DNA of 64,000 nt. It comes from Parvularculaceae bacterium (GTDB lineage: Bacteria; Pseudomonadota; Alphaproteobacteria; Caulobacterales; Parvularculaceae). The position numbers and the translations under genes were made by a program. Where the stretch lies: the NCBI GenBank assembly GCA_013389105.1, contig JACADZ010000022.1:1-64000 (forward strand). Direction: 5' to 3'. Under the pieces are notes generated by a model. The model was given only the letters and a program-made list of their open reading frames with translations. It did no database searches and was not told where the DNA came from. Shown here piece by piece: positions 24,170-32,434 of the stretch (position 1 is its first letter; each line of letters starts with the position of its first letter).

Positions 24170-25120
24170 ATGGCCCGACTCTTTGATCGCGCGCTGATCG
24201 TCGGCGTTGGGCTGATCGGCTCCTCGCTCGCCCGGGCGATGCGCGAGCGCGGGCTCGCCGGCGCGATCATCGGCTGGGATCTCGACGACGGCGTGCTCGC
24301 AAGGGCGCGGGCGCTTGGCGTGATCGATGAGGGCGCTGGCGGTCTCGCGGAGGGTCTTCACAAGGCGGATCTCGTCGTGGTTGCGACGCCGGTCGGGGCG
24401 ACCGGGGCGCTGCTGGCGGATATCGCCGCCCGCGCCGCGCCGGGGGCGATCGTCATCGATGTCGGCTCGGTCAAGGGAGTCGTCGCCGATGCGGCGCTCG
24501 CCGCGTCGGACCGCGTCCGCATCGTCCCCTGCCATCCGGTCGCCGGCACCGAGCAGTCAGGACCGGACGCGGGCTTTGCGGCGCTGTTCAGGGAGCGCTG
24601 GTGCATCCTGACGCCGCTCGACCGCGCCGACGCCTCCTATCGCGCGGCCGTCGAGACGGTGTCCGCGCTGTGGCGGGCTGTCGGGGCCAAGGTCGAGATC
24701 ATGGATGCGGCCCACCACGATCTCGCGCTCGCCGTCACCAGCCACCTGCCGCACCTCATCGCCTTCACGCTCGTCGGCGCCGCGGACGACATCGAGTCGG
24801 TCGCCGAGGCCGAGGTCGTCAAATATTCCGCCGGCGGATTTCGCGACTTCACCCGGATTGCGGCCTCCGACCCGATCATGTGGCGCGACGTGTTCCTGCA
24901 TAACCGCGAGGCGGTGCTGGAGGCGCTCGGCCGCTTCACCGAGGAACTGTTCCTCCTGCAGAGGGCGATCCGCTGGGGCGACGGAGAGACGCTTGAAAAA
25001 GTGTTCCGCCGCGGCCGCGAGCTGCGCCGCGCCATCGTCGCGGCGGGCCAGGAGACGGCGGCTCCGAACTTCGGCAGGAACGAGGGCGGCGCGACCGTCC
25101 CGCGCGCCGGTTCGGATTGA
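24170..25120 (+). CDS. tyrC: Prephenate/arogenate dehydrogenase
   Basis: This enzyme oxidatively decarboxylates prephenate or arogenate in tyrosine synthesis. The 316-residue protein opens ALIVGVGLIGSSLARAMRERG (Rossmann motif, about residues 8–28). It carries the family motifs DVGSVKG, PCHPVAGTEQSGP with the catalytic His, MDAAHHDLALAVTSHLPHLIA and GGFRDFTRIA(A)SDP. The ATG at 24170 follows AAGGA eight bases upstream. No chorismate mutase domain is fused. hisC, a common upstream neighbour in relatives, is absent here. Confidence 0.92.
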   Translation: MARLFDRALIVGVGLIGSSLARAMRERGLAGAIIGWDLDDGVLARARALGVIDEGAGGLAEGLHKADLVVVATPVGATGALLADIAARAAPGAIVIDVGSVKGVVADAALAASDRVRIVPCHPVAGTEQSGPDAGFAALFRERWCILTPLDRADASYRAAVETVSALWRAVGAKVEIMDAAHHDLALAVTSHLPHLIAFTLVGAADDIESVAEAEVVKYSAGGFRDFTRIAASDPIMWRDVFLHNREAVLEALGRFTEELFLLQRAIRWGDGETLEKVFRRGRELRRAIVAAGQETAAPNFGRNEGGATVPRAGSD

Positions 25121-25130
25121 CGTCGCATGA

Positions 25131-26021
25131 TCAGGGAACGCCGGCGCCGGTCGTCACCTCGCCGGCCTGCGACGGCGATCGGTTGTCGAACGTGCCGGTG
25201 GTCGCGAAGCCCTCCTTGCCGAACGCAATATTGGTAAGGAACCTCGCGGGCATGTCGATGAAACCGATGAGGTCGCCCGCAGGAGACAGCCGGGCGAACC
25301 GGCCTTCGCCGTAGAGCGCGACGTAGAGCGCGCCGTCGGGGCCGAATTCGAGCCCGTCGGGTCCGGCGAGAGGATAGGGCGAGGCATAGCGGGCCGCGGG
25401 CGGTCGCCCCGAGAGGTCGGCGAAGACATGCGCCGCGCCGAGACGCCCGGCCGCCCCGATCGGGAAGCGCAGGATGCGCCCGCGCAAATGCTCGCTGACG
25501 TAGAGCGCGCCGTCCCTGACATGGACGCCGTTCGGATAGGCGAGGGGGCCTGAGACTCGCCTGAGCGCGCCGTCAGCGGAAAGATGCATGATGCGTCCGA
25601 GCGGCGTCTCGCGCGAGCGTTCCGCGAACGGTCCCGGATCGCTGAAATAGACGCCGCCCGAGCCGTCGGCGGCGGCGTCGTTCGGGTTCATGAGCCGCCT
25701 GCCGCCCTCGTCGCGGTCCCAGCGCCGGAGCGCGCGTCCCTTCTTGTCGACCGTCACGATCCGGCCGCCGCGGTGGCACAGGACGAGAAAGCCCTCGCCA
25801 TAGGGCGCGAGCGCGGTCGGGCCGCAGCCCTTCTCCGTGAAAAAGGGGCGCGCGCCGCGCTTGTCGCTCACAGTGACGCGGTCGGCGGCCATCTCCGCGA
25901 AATAGAGCTTGCCGCCGCGCCAGAGCGGCCCCTCCGGATAGGATGCCTCGAGAGCGTCGGCGGCGCATGCGATCGTCGGCCATAGCACGAGGAGCGCGAT
26001 GAAGAGGTCCTTACGGCGCAT
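25131..26021 (-). CDS. SMP-30/gluconolactonase-like beta-propeller protein, secreted
   Basis: The 296-residue protein has a signal peptide (MRRKDLFIALLVLWPTIACA, residues 1–20) and a six-bladed SMP-30-type propeller: EGPLWRGGKLYFAEM, MNPNDAAADGSGGVYFSDPG, NGVHVRDGALYVSE and GPDGLEFGPDGALYVALYG. These repeats carry the Asn/Asp/Glu metal-site positions of the lactonase family. It should hydrolyse a lactone or similar ester in the periplasm, but the substrate is unknown. Its start overlaps the end of the upstream membrane-protein gene by 11 bases, indicating one operon with the spermidine-synthase-like pair. Confidence 0.82.
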   Translation of the reverse strand: MRRKDLFIALLVLWPTIACAADALEASYPEGPLWRGGKLYFAEMAADRVTVSDKRGARPFFTEKGCGPTALAPYGEGFLVLCHRGGRIVTVDKKGRALRRWDRDEGGRRLMNPNDAAADGSGGVYFSDPGPFAERSRETPLGRIMHLSADGALRRVSGPLAYPNGVHVRDGALYVSEHLRGRILRFPIGAAGRLGAAHVFADLSGRPPAARYASPYPLAGPDGLEFGPDGALYVALYGEGRFARLSPAGDLIGFIDMPARFLTNIAFGKEGFATTGTFDNRSPSQAGEVTTGAGVP

Positions 26022-26637
26022 CGGCGCGGGCTCGAATGCGCAGGATGATGAGCGCGAGACCGCAGGCGACGATGACGCCGGCGAAGGACAGCATGATGTC
26101 GCGGCTGCCGAGGACGCGCATGAGCACGAGCGGCGCGCCGAGCGTGCCGAGCACGTTGCCGATGGTCGTGATCGAGTAGACCGAACCTGCGACCCGGCCC
26201 CCATGTTTGGCGTCGGTGAGAAGGAGCCGCACCGCGAACGGCGAAAAGAAACTGAGGAGCATCATCGGCACGAACAACAGCGCCGCCGAGGCCGCCAGCG
26301 CCGCCGGCGCGTCATAGCCGAAATTGGCGAGCATCCAGTCGAGCATGGGCGCGGCGAAGAAGGGCAGCGCCAGCACGAAAAGGCCGGCCGCCAGAACAAA
26401 GCCCCCCAGCACTTCCGAGCGCGGCGCGCGATCGGCCGCCATCCCGCCGATGTAATAGCCCGACATCATCGACAGCATCACGGTCGCGATCATGCACGCC
26501 CAGATCTCGATGGCGCTGCCGAAATAGGGCGTCATCATCCGGATCGCGGCCATCTCGACGCCCATCAGCGCGGCGCCCAAGAGAAAGCCGATGAACAGGA
26601 TCGCCGCCTGTCTGCTCCGGCCCACGCCCGCGCTCAC
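26011..26637 (-). CDS. Membrane protein related to the N-terminal domain of fused spermidine-synthase proteins
   Basis: The 208-residue protein has about six membrane helices. It resembles the membrane half of fused MFS/spermidine synthase proteins: FLLGAALMGVEMAAIRMMTPYFGS in the first helix (about 18–41), GYYIGGMAADR, and SVYSITTIGNVLGTLGAPLVL. In most genomes this half is joined to a soluble aminopropyltransferase-like half. Here the two are separate overlapping genes: this ATG overlaps the stop of the Tat-exported partner by four bases. A membrane platform for the exported partner is a reasonable inference; transport activity is not shown. Confidence 0.78.
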   Translation of the reverse strand: MSAGVGRSRQAAILFIGFLLGAALMGVEMAAIRMMTPYFGSAIEIWACMIATVMLSMMSGYYIGGMAADRAPRSEVLGGFVLAAGLFVLALPFFAAPMLDWMLANFGYDAPAALAASAALLFVPMMLLSFFSPFAVRLLLTDAKHGGRVAGSVYSITTIGNVLGTLGAPLVLMRVLGSRDIMLSFAGVIVACGLALIILRIRARADAP

Positions 26638-27581
26638 TTCGTTCCGGCCCGGCAGCGGCGATCGTAATCCATGTAGCCGACCGGCGCGAAGTCGTCGGTG
26701 TAGGGCCGCTCCTCGGAGCGGGCGCCGGCCTCGCGCGTCTCCAGCATGAGCGCGAGCGGATAGCGCAATTTGTGCGACGCCTGGAGAGCCTCGGCGCGCG
26801 CCTTCAGCGCCGCACCGCTTTTCGCCGGACCGTCATGGGCGAGGAGCACGAAGCTGTTGCCCGCGCGATAAAGGTCCACCACATCGAACACCGCGCGCGC
26901 CGTCGCGATCATGCCCCGAAGGCTGAGAACGCTCGGCGCGATGTTCTGCGCGACGACGCCGCCGGGCGCGAGCTTGCGCCTGAGGATCGCAAAGAATTCG
27001 CGCGTCACGAGATGGAACGGCACATAGGTGCCCTGATAGGCGTCGATCAAAATGACGTCGAAGCGTTCCTTCGCCCGGGCCATGTAGACGCGCCCGTCCG
27101 CCGTCACGAGTTCGAGCCGCGGGCCGGGTTTGACCCCGAAATAGAGCTGGGCGAGTTCGACCACGCCGGGATCGAGCTCGACGCAGGTGATCTTCGTCTC
27201 CGGAACGAAGTCGTGGAGATAGCTCGCGAGCCGTCCGCCCCCGAGGCCGATCTCGACCATGCGTTTGAGTTGCCCGGCATAGGCGAGCGCGACCGTCATG
27301 GCGCGGGTGTAGGGCGAGGGCAGTTCGGCCGGATCGTCGGGGTTGTAGCTGGTCTCGGTGAAGAGACAGCGATTGACCCCGAAGCGCATTCTCAAATAAG
27401 CGCCCTCGCGGTCGACATAGGTCGTCGCATATTGCGACTCGCGCTTGGCGATGGTTCCGAGGCGGCGCGCGTCGATCCGCGCGGGGGTTTCTCCGCCGAA
27501 CGCCAGGACGGGCGCAAAGGCGCCGCCGGCGGCTGCGGCCGCCAGCAGCCTTTCGGTGAAATGACGCCGGCTGAGCCCCAT
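26634..27581 (-). CDS. Spermidine synthase-like protein with Tat signal
   Basis: The 315-residue protein starts MGLSRRHFTERLLAAAAAGG, a twin-arginine signal (SRRxF) followed by a hydrophobic stretch. This implies export of a folded protein. The mature part is a spermidine-synthase/methyltransferase fold with VEIGLGGGRLASYLH, ELDPGVVELAQLYF, TADGRVYM and DVILIDAYQG. The canonical aminopropyltransferase catalytic D-x-T-D-P is replaced by DAYQG, so polyamine synthesis is doubtful. The frame extends upstream of 27581 into the VapC gene but without family similarity. It is first in an operon with the membrane partner and SMP-30 protein. Confidence 0.8.
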   Translation of the reverse strand: MGLSRRHFTERLLAAAAAGGAFAPVLAFGGETPARIDARRLGTIAKRESQYATTYVDREGAYLRMRFGVNRCLFTETSYNPDDPAELPSPYTRAMTVALAYAGQLKRMVEIGLGGGRLASYLHDFVPETKITCVELDPGVVELAQLYFGVKPGPRLELVTADGRVYMARAKERFDVILIDAYQGTYVPFHLVTREFFAILRRKLAPGGVVAQNIAPSVLSLRGMIATARAVFDVVDLYRAGNSFVLLAHDGPAKSGAALKARAEALQASHKLRYPLALMLETREAGARSEERPYTDDFAPVGYMDYDRRCRAGTK

Positions 27582-27657
27582 CGCATCCTCGCTTGGCGCC
27601 AAAGTCTGGAGGAGAACGCCCGGGTTAGCAACATCGCGCTTCAAAGGCGCCGCTGCG

Positions 27658-28038
27658 TCACCAGAGCGTCGGAACGCCGTAGTCGGCGAAGACCGGATCA
27701 ACGGTGACGACGGTCAGGCGCCCGGCGCGGGCCTGCGCCATCAGAACGCGATCGAACGGGTCGCGATGCGGCTCGGGCAGGTCGCCGGCGTCGAGCGCAT
27801 GCGCAAGGCTTATCGGCAGGACCGTGAGCCGCGCCGCGCGAAGCATTGCGCCCATCTCCTTGACGATGCGGAGGTCGAGCCGGCCGCGGCGGGCCTTGAG
27901 CGCCAGTTCATATCCGGTCGCCGCCGAAACGAAGGCGTCGTTATGTGAATCGGCGACGGCCTTGCGCGCGCGGGCCGAGAGCCGCGCGTCGCCGCGCAAG
28001 AACCAGTAGACGGCGTGGGAATCGAGAAGCAGCCTCAC
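27658..28038 (-). CDS. vapC: VapC-type PIN-domain toxin
   Basis: The 126-residue PIN-domain ribonuclease has the acidic residues for Mg2+: Asp in LLLDSHAVYWFL (about 6), Glu in GYELALKARRG (about 43), Asp in DPFDRVLMAQA and a terminal TVDPVFADYGV. It would cleave RNA, tRNA in studied homologues, when its antitoxin is degraded. The start overlaps the end of the upstream antitoxin gene by four bases, the normal antitoxin-first order. The DSHAVYWFL subgroup pairs with Phd/YefM-like antitoxins, as here. Confidence 0.9.
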   Translation of the reverse strand: MRLLLDSHAVYWFLRGDARLSARARKAVADSHNDAFVSAATGYELALKARRGRLDLRIVKEMGAMLRAARLTVLPISLAHALDAGDLPEPHRDPFDRVLMAQARAGRLTVVTVDPVFADYGVPTLW

Positions 28039-28361
28039 CGCGCGGACGGCTTTTTGCGCCGAGCGAGCCGACGCGGCCGAGAGGTGGCGGGCGGCCTCCG
28101 CCGACTCACCCCGAAATCGTCCGTATAGGCGCCGTCCGACGCTTCGAGGTCTTCCTCGTCGAGCGGCGCCAGCAGAACATCATCGGGAAATTCGGGCCAA
28201 TGCTTCGCGACGCCGAAGGGGCGCGGCTCGCGTGTTGCGAGCGGCGCGATGCGCGCGATCGGCTTGCCCGAGCGCGTGACCACGATCTCCTCGCCCGCGG
28301 CGGCGCGGTCAAGAAGCTCGGAGAGCCTCGCTTTGGTCTCGGCCACGCTGATTTTGGCCAT
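28035..28361 (-). CDS. vapB: Phd/YefM-family antitoxin of the VapC toxin
   Basis: The 108-residue antitoxin starts MAKISVAETKARLSELLDRA and continues GEEIVVTRSGKPIARIAPL, the Phd/YefM DNA-binding N-terminal fold. The middle has EFPDDVLLAPLDEEDLEA, the toxin-binding part. The C-terminus is unusually long, with a basic tail rich in Arg and Pro that overlaps the start of vapC by four bases. Upstream in-frame ATGs at 28397 and 28373 are possible but less likely. It should neutralise the toxin and repress its own promoter. Confidence 0.88.
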   Translation of the reverse strand: MAKISVAETKARLSELLDRAAAGEEIVVTRSGKPIARIAPLATREPRPFGVAKHWPEFPDDVLLAPLDEEDLEASDGAYTDDFGVSRRRPPATSRPRRLARRKKPSAR

Positions 28362-28393
28362 GTCGGCGAGCATGGCCAGAAAAAATGACCTAG

Positions 28394-29500
28394 TCAATCT
28401 TGGATAGCAGGCTCATCACCGTCAGTGAGCGCCTCAAAATACGGCTTGTCAAAATTCCACGCCTCGAGGAGGTTTGTGCTGGCGTAATCGGCTGGGTTTA
28501 CCGGCTCCCCGTTTTTGATTTTGCCGACAATTTCGTCCGCCACCTTTTTTGAGAGGGGCCAAAAGCCGAAATCCGAATTGATGCGCGGGACAATCACAGT
28601 ATGTACCAGCTTCAGCTTTTCCTGATTGAGAAAGGCTTCAAGGTCTTCTGCGGACTCGAATCGCGAAAGAGATTGTCTTTTGGGCTCAACGTCGAACTCG
28701 GCGTGAACGCGAATCTTTTCCATCGCGCCAGAGCGGGCATCAGTGAGCGCGGATTTCTGATATTTCCCTGGTACGGATGTCACCAGCCCTTCGACAAAAG
28801 CTGACACGAAAATCGCCCATCGCGGGTTGTGCGGCTTTTGCCGAATGACGACGCTGTGCATGCCGATGCTGTGGGGAATCCGCCCCTTCGACCACGCATC
28901 CCAGATGATGTTGAGCACCGTGGGAATGGTAGGTAGCGTTGGTAGGTCAAGGTCATAAATGAAGCCAAGATGGCTGGGATCGCCAACCCCGCCCATGGCG
29001 TCCATTCCATCTTCATCAAACGGCGAAATGACGGAGCGGCTCTGGAAGAGATAGACGGTCGATTGCAGCGCCGCATTGATTTCTTGACTGAGTCGATCTT
29101 CCGTTAGTCCCTCGAAACACAAACAGCGAATGTTCCGCGCGGCCGCCGATTCAAGTGCGTCACTTGTGAAACCGGCAACGCTAACAATGATGCCTTGGCG
29201 GGTAGGAATTTCTACCTGTCCGAGCGCATCAACGAAGTCGCTTACAGTCTGAGCTCCAACTTTTTCACTTTGGTTTTTGCAACTAATTGCAACCCTGACC
29301 ACGCATCCCGCGACTTCGGTGCTTACCAGAACGTCAAACTCGCGCTTACTCTCGGATGGATAAGCGGTAACCGGAAGTTTCTTGCGCCTTTCCACTTTGT
29401 AGCCCGGCGCTTCATGCATAAGCGCCACTACATCCTCAAGCAAACTGCCCTTTTTGTTCGCTGTCACGCCGCACACGCATTGTTGCCCTTCAAGCTGCAT
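28394..29500 (-). CDS. Mrr-like restriction endonuclease-fold protein
   Basis: The 368-residue protein has an N-terminal restriction-endonuclease-like fold: LLEDVVALM, VERRKKLPV, REFDVLVS with Asp about 56, VVRVAISCKNQSEKV with Lys about 75, then TVSDFVDALGQVE and RQGIIVSVAGFTSDA. This is the Mrr_cat arrangement, although the ExK Glu position is Ser here, so catalysis is uncertain. The C-terminal 220 residues match no domain I know. The gene is visibly AT-richer than its neighbours and sits next to VapBC, pointing to horizontal transfer and a possible defence role. No modification methylase is nearby, so a type IV-like or regulatory role is possible. Confidence 0.65.
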   Translation of the reverse strand: MQLEGQQCVCGVTANKKGSLLEDVVALMHEAPGYKVERRKKLPVTAYPSESKREFDVLVSTEVAGCVVRVAISCKNQSEKVGAQTVSDFVDALGQVEIPTRQGIIVSVAGFTSDALESAAARNIRCLCFEGLTEDRLSQEINAALQSTVYLFQSRSVISPFDEDGMDAMGGVGDPSHLGFIYDLDLPTLPTIPTVLNIIWDAWSKGRIPHSIGMHSVVIRQKPHNPRWAIFVSAFVEGLVTSVPGKYQKSALTDARSGAMEKIRVHAEFDVEPKRQSLSRFESAEDLEAFLNQEKLKLVHTVIVPRINSDFGFWPLSKKVADEIVGKIKNGEPVNPADYASTNLLEAWNFDKPYFEALTDGDEPAIQD

Positions 29501-29548
29501 CAGAGTCTAGATTTGACGTCAACAGGCCGGCGCGGCTGCGGCCGCCCC

Positions 29549-31048
29549 TCAAGCCGCCTCCTCCTCCAGCTTGACCTTGTGGCCCCAGAGGCGATGCACG
29601 TGCCAGAGGACGTCGTCGCGGGTCTTGGTGTCGAGCGTGCGGCCGTTGTGAACGGCGTGGCGCAGCGTGAGCATGCGATCGCCGTCGAGGTCGGCGGCGA
29701 CGACCTGGATGTTCGGCTCGTGCATGCCGAGATCGTATTGCGCCGCGAGCTTCTCGCGCAGCCGCTTGAACCCCCCCGAATTGTGGATGGCGGAAATCTC
29801 GACATGGCTCTCCTCGCTGTCGTCATGAACGGCGAAGAGGCGCAGGTTCCGCATCACGGTCGGCGAGAGATATTGAAGGATGAAGCTTTCGTCGCGGTAA
29901 TTCGCCCAGGCGTCCTTCAGCACGGCGCGCCAGTCGCCTCTGCCGGCGAACTGCGGGAACCACTCGCGGTCCTCCTCGGTCGGACGTTCGCTGATGCGGC
30001 GGATATCCTCCATCATCGCGAAGCCGAGCGCGTATGGATTGATGCCGGAGTAGCGCGGATCGTCGAAGTCGGGCTGGAACACCACCGATGAATGCGAGTG
30101 CAGAAACTCCATGATCGCGCCCTCGCCGATCTGCCCGCGCGCATAAAGCTCGTTCATGATGTAATGGTGGACGAACGTGGCGCAGCCTTCGTTCATCACT
30201 TTGGTCTGGCGCTGCGGATAGAAGTACTGCGCGATGTTGCGCACGATCCTGACGAGTTCGCGCTGCCAGGGCTTGAGGACCGGCGAGGCCTTCTCGATGA
30301 AATAGAGAATATTCTCCTCAGGCAGCTTGATGTCCTTGACCTCGTTGGCGCGCTCTTCCTTGTCCTCGTCGTCCTCCTCGACGGCGGGGAGCGTCCGCCA
30401 GATGTCGTTGAAGGTCTTCTGCTCGTGCTCGGCCCGGGCGGCCGCGCGCGCGACCTTGTCGGCCTCGGAGAGGCGCGGCGGGCGGCGATACCGGAAGACG
30501 CCCTGGTCCATCAGCGCATGGGCGGCGTCGAGAATGCGTTCGACTTCGTCCAGCCCGTATTCGTCCTCGCATTTCGCGACGTATTTCTTGGCGAAGTCGA
30601 GATAGGAGAGGATGCCTTCGGCGTCCGTCCACTGACGGAAAAGGTAGTTGTTCTTGAAAAAGTGGTTATGCCCGAAGCAGGCGTGCGCCATCACGAGCGC
30701 CTGCATGGTCATGGTGTTCTCTTCCATGAGATAGGCGATGCAGGGATCGGAGTTGATCACGATCTCATAGGCGAGGCCCTGATAGCCTCGCTGGTAGAGC
30801 TGCTGGTCGCGCGCGAAATGCTTGCCGTACGACCAGTGCCGGTACATGAGCGGCATGCCGTGGCTGGAATAGGCGTCCAGCATCTGCTCGGACGAGATGA
30901 TCTCGATCTGGTTCGGATAGACGTCGAGCCCCAGATCGTTCAGCGCGATATCCTCGATGGCGTTGTAGGTCGCCTTGAGGCGCGTGAAATCCCAGTCGTT
31001 GTCCGGATAGAGAAGGGCGGACGATTTCTCGGCGGCGGCGGCGCTCAT
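29549..31048 (-). CDS. spoVR: SpoVR family protein (YcgB)
   Basis: The 499-residue protein starts MSAAAAEKSSALLYP (ATG 31048; the frame extends upstream into yeaH). It has the SpoVR core: YPDNDWDFTRL, EIISSEQMLDAYSSHGMPLMYRHW, AHACFGHNHFFKNN, NEGCATFVHHYIMN and SGINPYALGFAMMEDI. The His and Glu residues suggest a zinc-protease-like fold. Its exact biochemical role is not known. It is the last gene of the prkA–yeaH–spoVR operon; the start overlaps the yeaH stop by four bases. In other bacteria this trio acts in sporulation or in starvation and stationary-phase adaptation. Confidence 0.94.
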   Translation of the reverse strand: MSAAAAEKSSALLYPDNDWDFTRLKATYNAIEDIALNDLGLDVYPNQIEIISSEQMLDAYSSHGMPLMYRHWSYGKHFARDQQLYQRGYQGLAYEIVINSDPCIAYLMEENTMTMQALVMAHACFGHNHFFKNNYLFRQWTDAEGILSYLDFAKKYVAKCEDEYGLDEVERILDAAHALMDQGVFRYRRPPRLSEADKVARAAARAEHEQKTFNDIWRTLPAVEEDDEDKEERANEVKDIKLPEENILYFIEKASPVLKPWQRELVRIVRNIAQYFYPQRQTKVMNEGCATFVHHYIMNELYARGQIGEGAIMEFLHSHSSVVFQPDFDDPRYSGINPYALGFAMMEDIRRISERPTEEDREWFPQFAGRGDWRAVLKDAWANYRDESFILQYLSPTVMRNLRLFAVHDDSEESHVEISAIHNSGGFKRLREKLAAQYDLGMHEPNIQVVAADLDGDRMLTLRHAVHNGRTLDTKTRDDVLWHVHRLWGHKVKLEEEAA

Positions 31049-32367
31049 GCGGCTTCCTTCGCATCCTTCGAGAACAATTCGCGGAAGACGGGGAAGATGT
31101 CCTGCGGCCTTGCGATGCGGGTCTGCGCGAAATTCGGCCATTTCGGCGCGAAGATGCGGTACGCGCGCCAGAGCTCGGCGCCCGAATCGGCGTCGGAGAA
31201 GACTTCCAGCTCGCGCTCGTCGAGGATCTCGATATAGGCGTAGTACTGCGAGATCGGCATCACTTCTTCTTCAAGTATCTCCACGCAGCGCTGCGCGTCG
31301 CCGGACTGCGTAAACCCGTCAGAGGCCTGCGCCACGTAAATGTTCCACTCCGACGGCGAGTAGCGCTCCCTCTGGACCTCGAGCATCTTCTCGAGCGCCG
31401 TCGACACCACGGTGCCGCCGGACTGGCGCGAATAAAAGAACGTCTCCTCGTCCACCTCCTCGGCGTGATGCGTGTGGCGGATGAAGACGACGTCCACCCG
31501 CTCATAACGCCGCTTCAGGAAGAGATGCAGCAGCATGTAGAAGCGCTTGGCGAGGTCCTTCTCGCGCTCGCCCATGGAGCCGGAGACGTCCATCAAGCAG
31601 AACATGACGGCCGCCGTCGTCTCGACCGGCGTCGGCGCATAGGCGTTGTAACGCACGTCAAGCGGGTCGATGAACGGCACGTAGCGGCGGCGCTGCTCCA
31701 TGGCCTGCAGCTGCTCTACGAGTCTCAGCTTCTCGGCGACCTCGTTGTCGTTCGGCTGAGCGATCGCCTCGAGTTCGAAGAGGCGGGCCTTGAGCGCGTT
31801 CATCTCCGATGTCGAAGGGCGTCGCAAGGCCAGGCGCCGTCCATGCGCGTTGCGCATGGTGCGGATGAGATTGATGTTGTTGGGCGATCCGGCGACGGTG
31901 AGGCCGGCCCGCTTGTAGGCGGTGGACTTCAGTTCCTTCAGAGACCGCTTGACGAGGTTCGGCAGCTCGAGATCCTCGAAAAAGATGTCGAGGAACTCCT
32001 CCTGCGTCAGCGTGAACTGAAAGCTGTCCTCGCCTTCCCCATCCGCAGAGGCGTCCTTGCCCTTGCCTTTGCCCCCGCCTTTGGGCGGCTTCTTGATCTT
32101 GTCGCCCGGCGTGAATTCCTTGTTGCCCGGATGAACAGCGTCGCGTTCGCCGGCGTCAGGATTAAGTCGGAACCGGGGTTCGGCGGTTGATTTGGACGGG
32201 ATGGTGATCTTCTCGCCCTTGTCGATATCCTCGATCGACCGCTCACGGAGCGATTTCTGCACCGCTTCCTTGATCTGGACGCGCGCGCGCTTCAAGAACC
32301 GCTGGCGGTTGCCGAGCGACTTTCCTTTGGGGTTCTTGCGGCGATCGATGAAATGGAAGTGGTTCAT
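31045..32367 (-). CDS. yeaH: YeaH/DUF444 family protein with VWA-like domain
   Basis: The 440-residue protein has the DUF444 start (HFIDRRKNPKGKSLGNRQRFL, about 5–25), a basic Gly/Lys-rich linker, and a von Willebrand A-like domain with a MIDAS motif DVSGSMGEREK, then VVFIRHTHHAEEVDEETFF and SRQSGGTVVSTAL. YeaH is the conserved partner of the kinase PrkA (YeaG) and of SpoVR in starvation responses. It lies between them in the same direction with a four-base overlap to spoVR. A 67-base gap separates it from prkA. Confidence 0.95.
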   Translation of the reverse strand: MNHFHFIDRRKNPKGKSLGNRQRFLKRARVQIKEAVQKSLRERSIEDIDKGEKITIPSKSTAEPRFRLNPDAGERDAVHPGNKEFTPGDKIKKPPKGGGKGKGKDASADGEGEDSFQFTLTQEEFLDIFFEDLELPNLVKRSLKELKSTAYKRAGLTVAGSPNNINLIRTMRNAHGRRLALRRPSTSEMNALKARLFELEAIAQPNDNEVAEKLRLVEQLQAMEQRRRYVPFIDPLDVRYNAYAPTPVETTAAVMFCLMDVSGSMGEREKDLAKRFYMLLHLFLKRRYERVDVVFIRHTHHAEEVDEETFFYSRQSGGTVVSTALEKMLEVQRERYSPSEWNIYVAQASDGFTQSGDAQRCVEILEEEVMPISQYYAYIEILDERELEVFSDADSGAELWRAYRIFAPKWPNFAQTRIARPQDIFPVFRELFSKDAKEAA

Positions 32368-32434
32368 ATCTGAAATCAGAAGCCTGAAGCGCTGAAGCCT
32401 GAAAAGCCGGATCTCAGGCCTCCGATTTCAGGAT

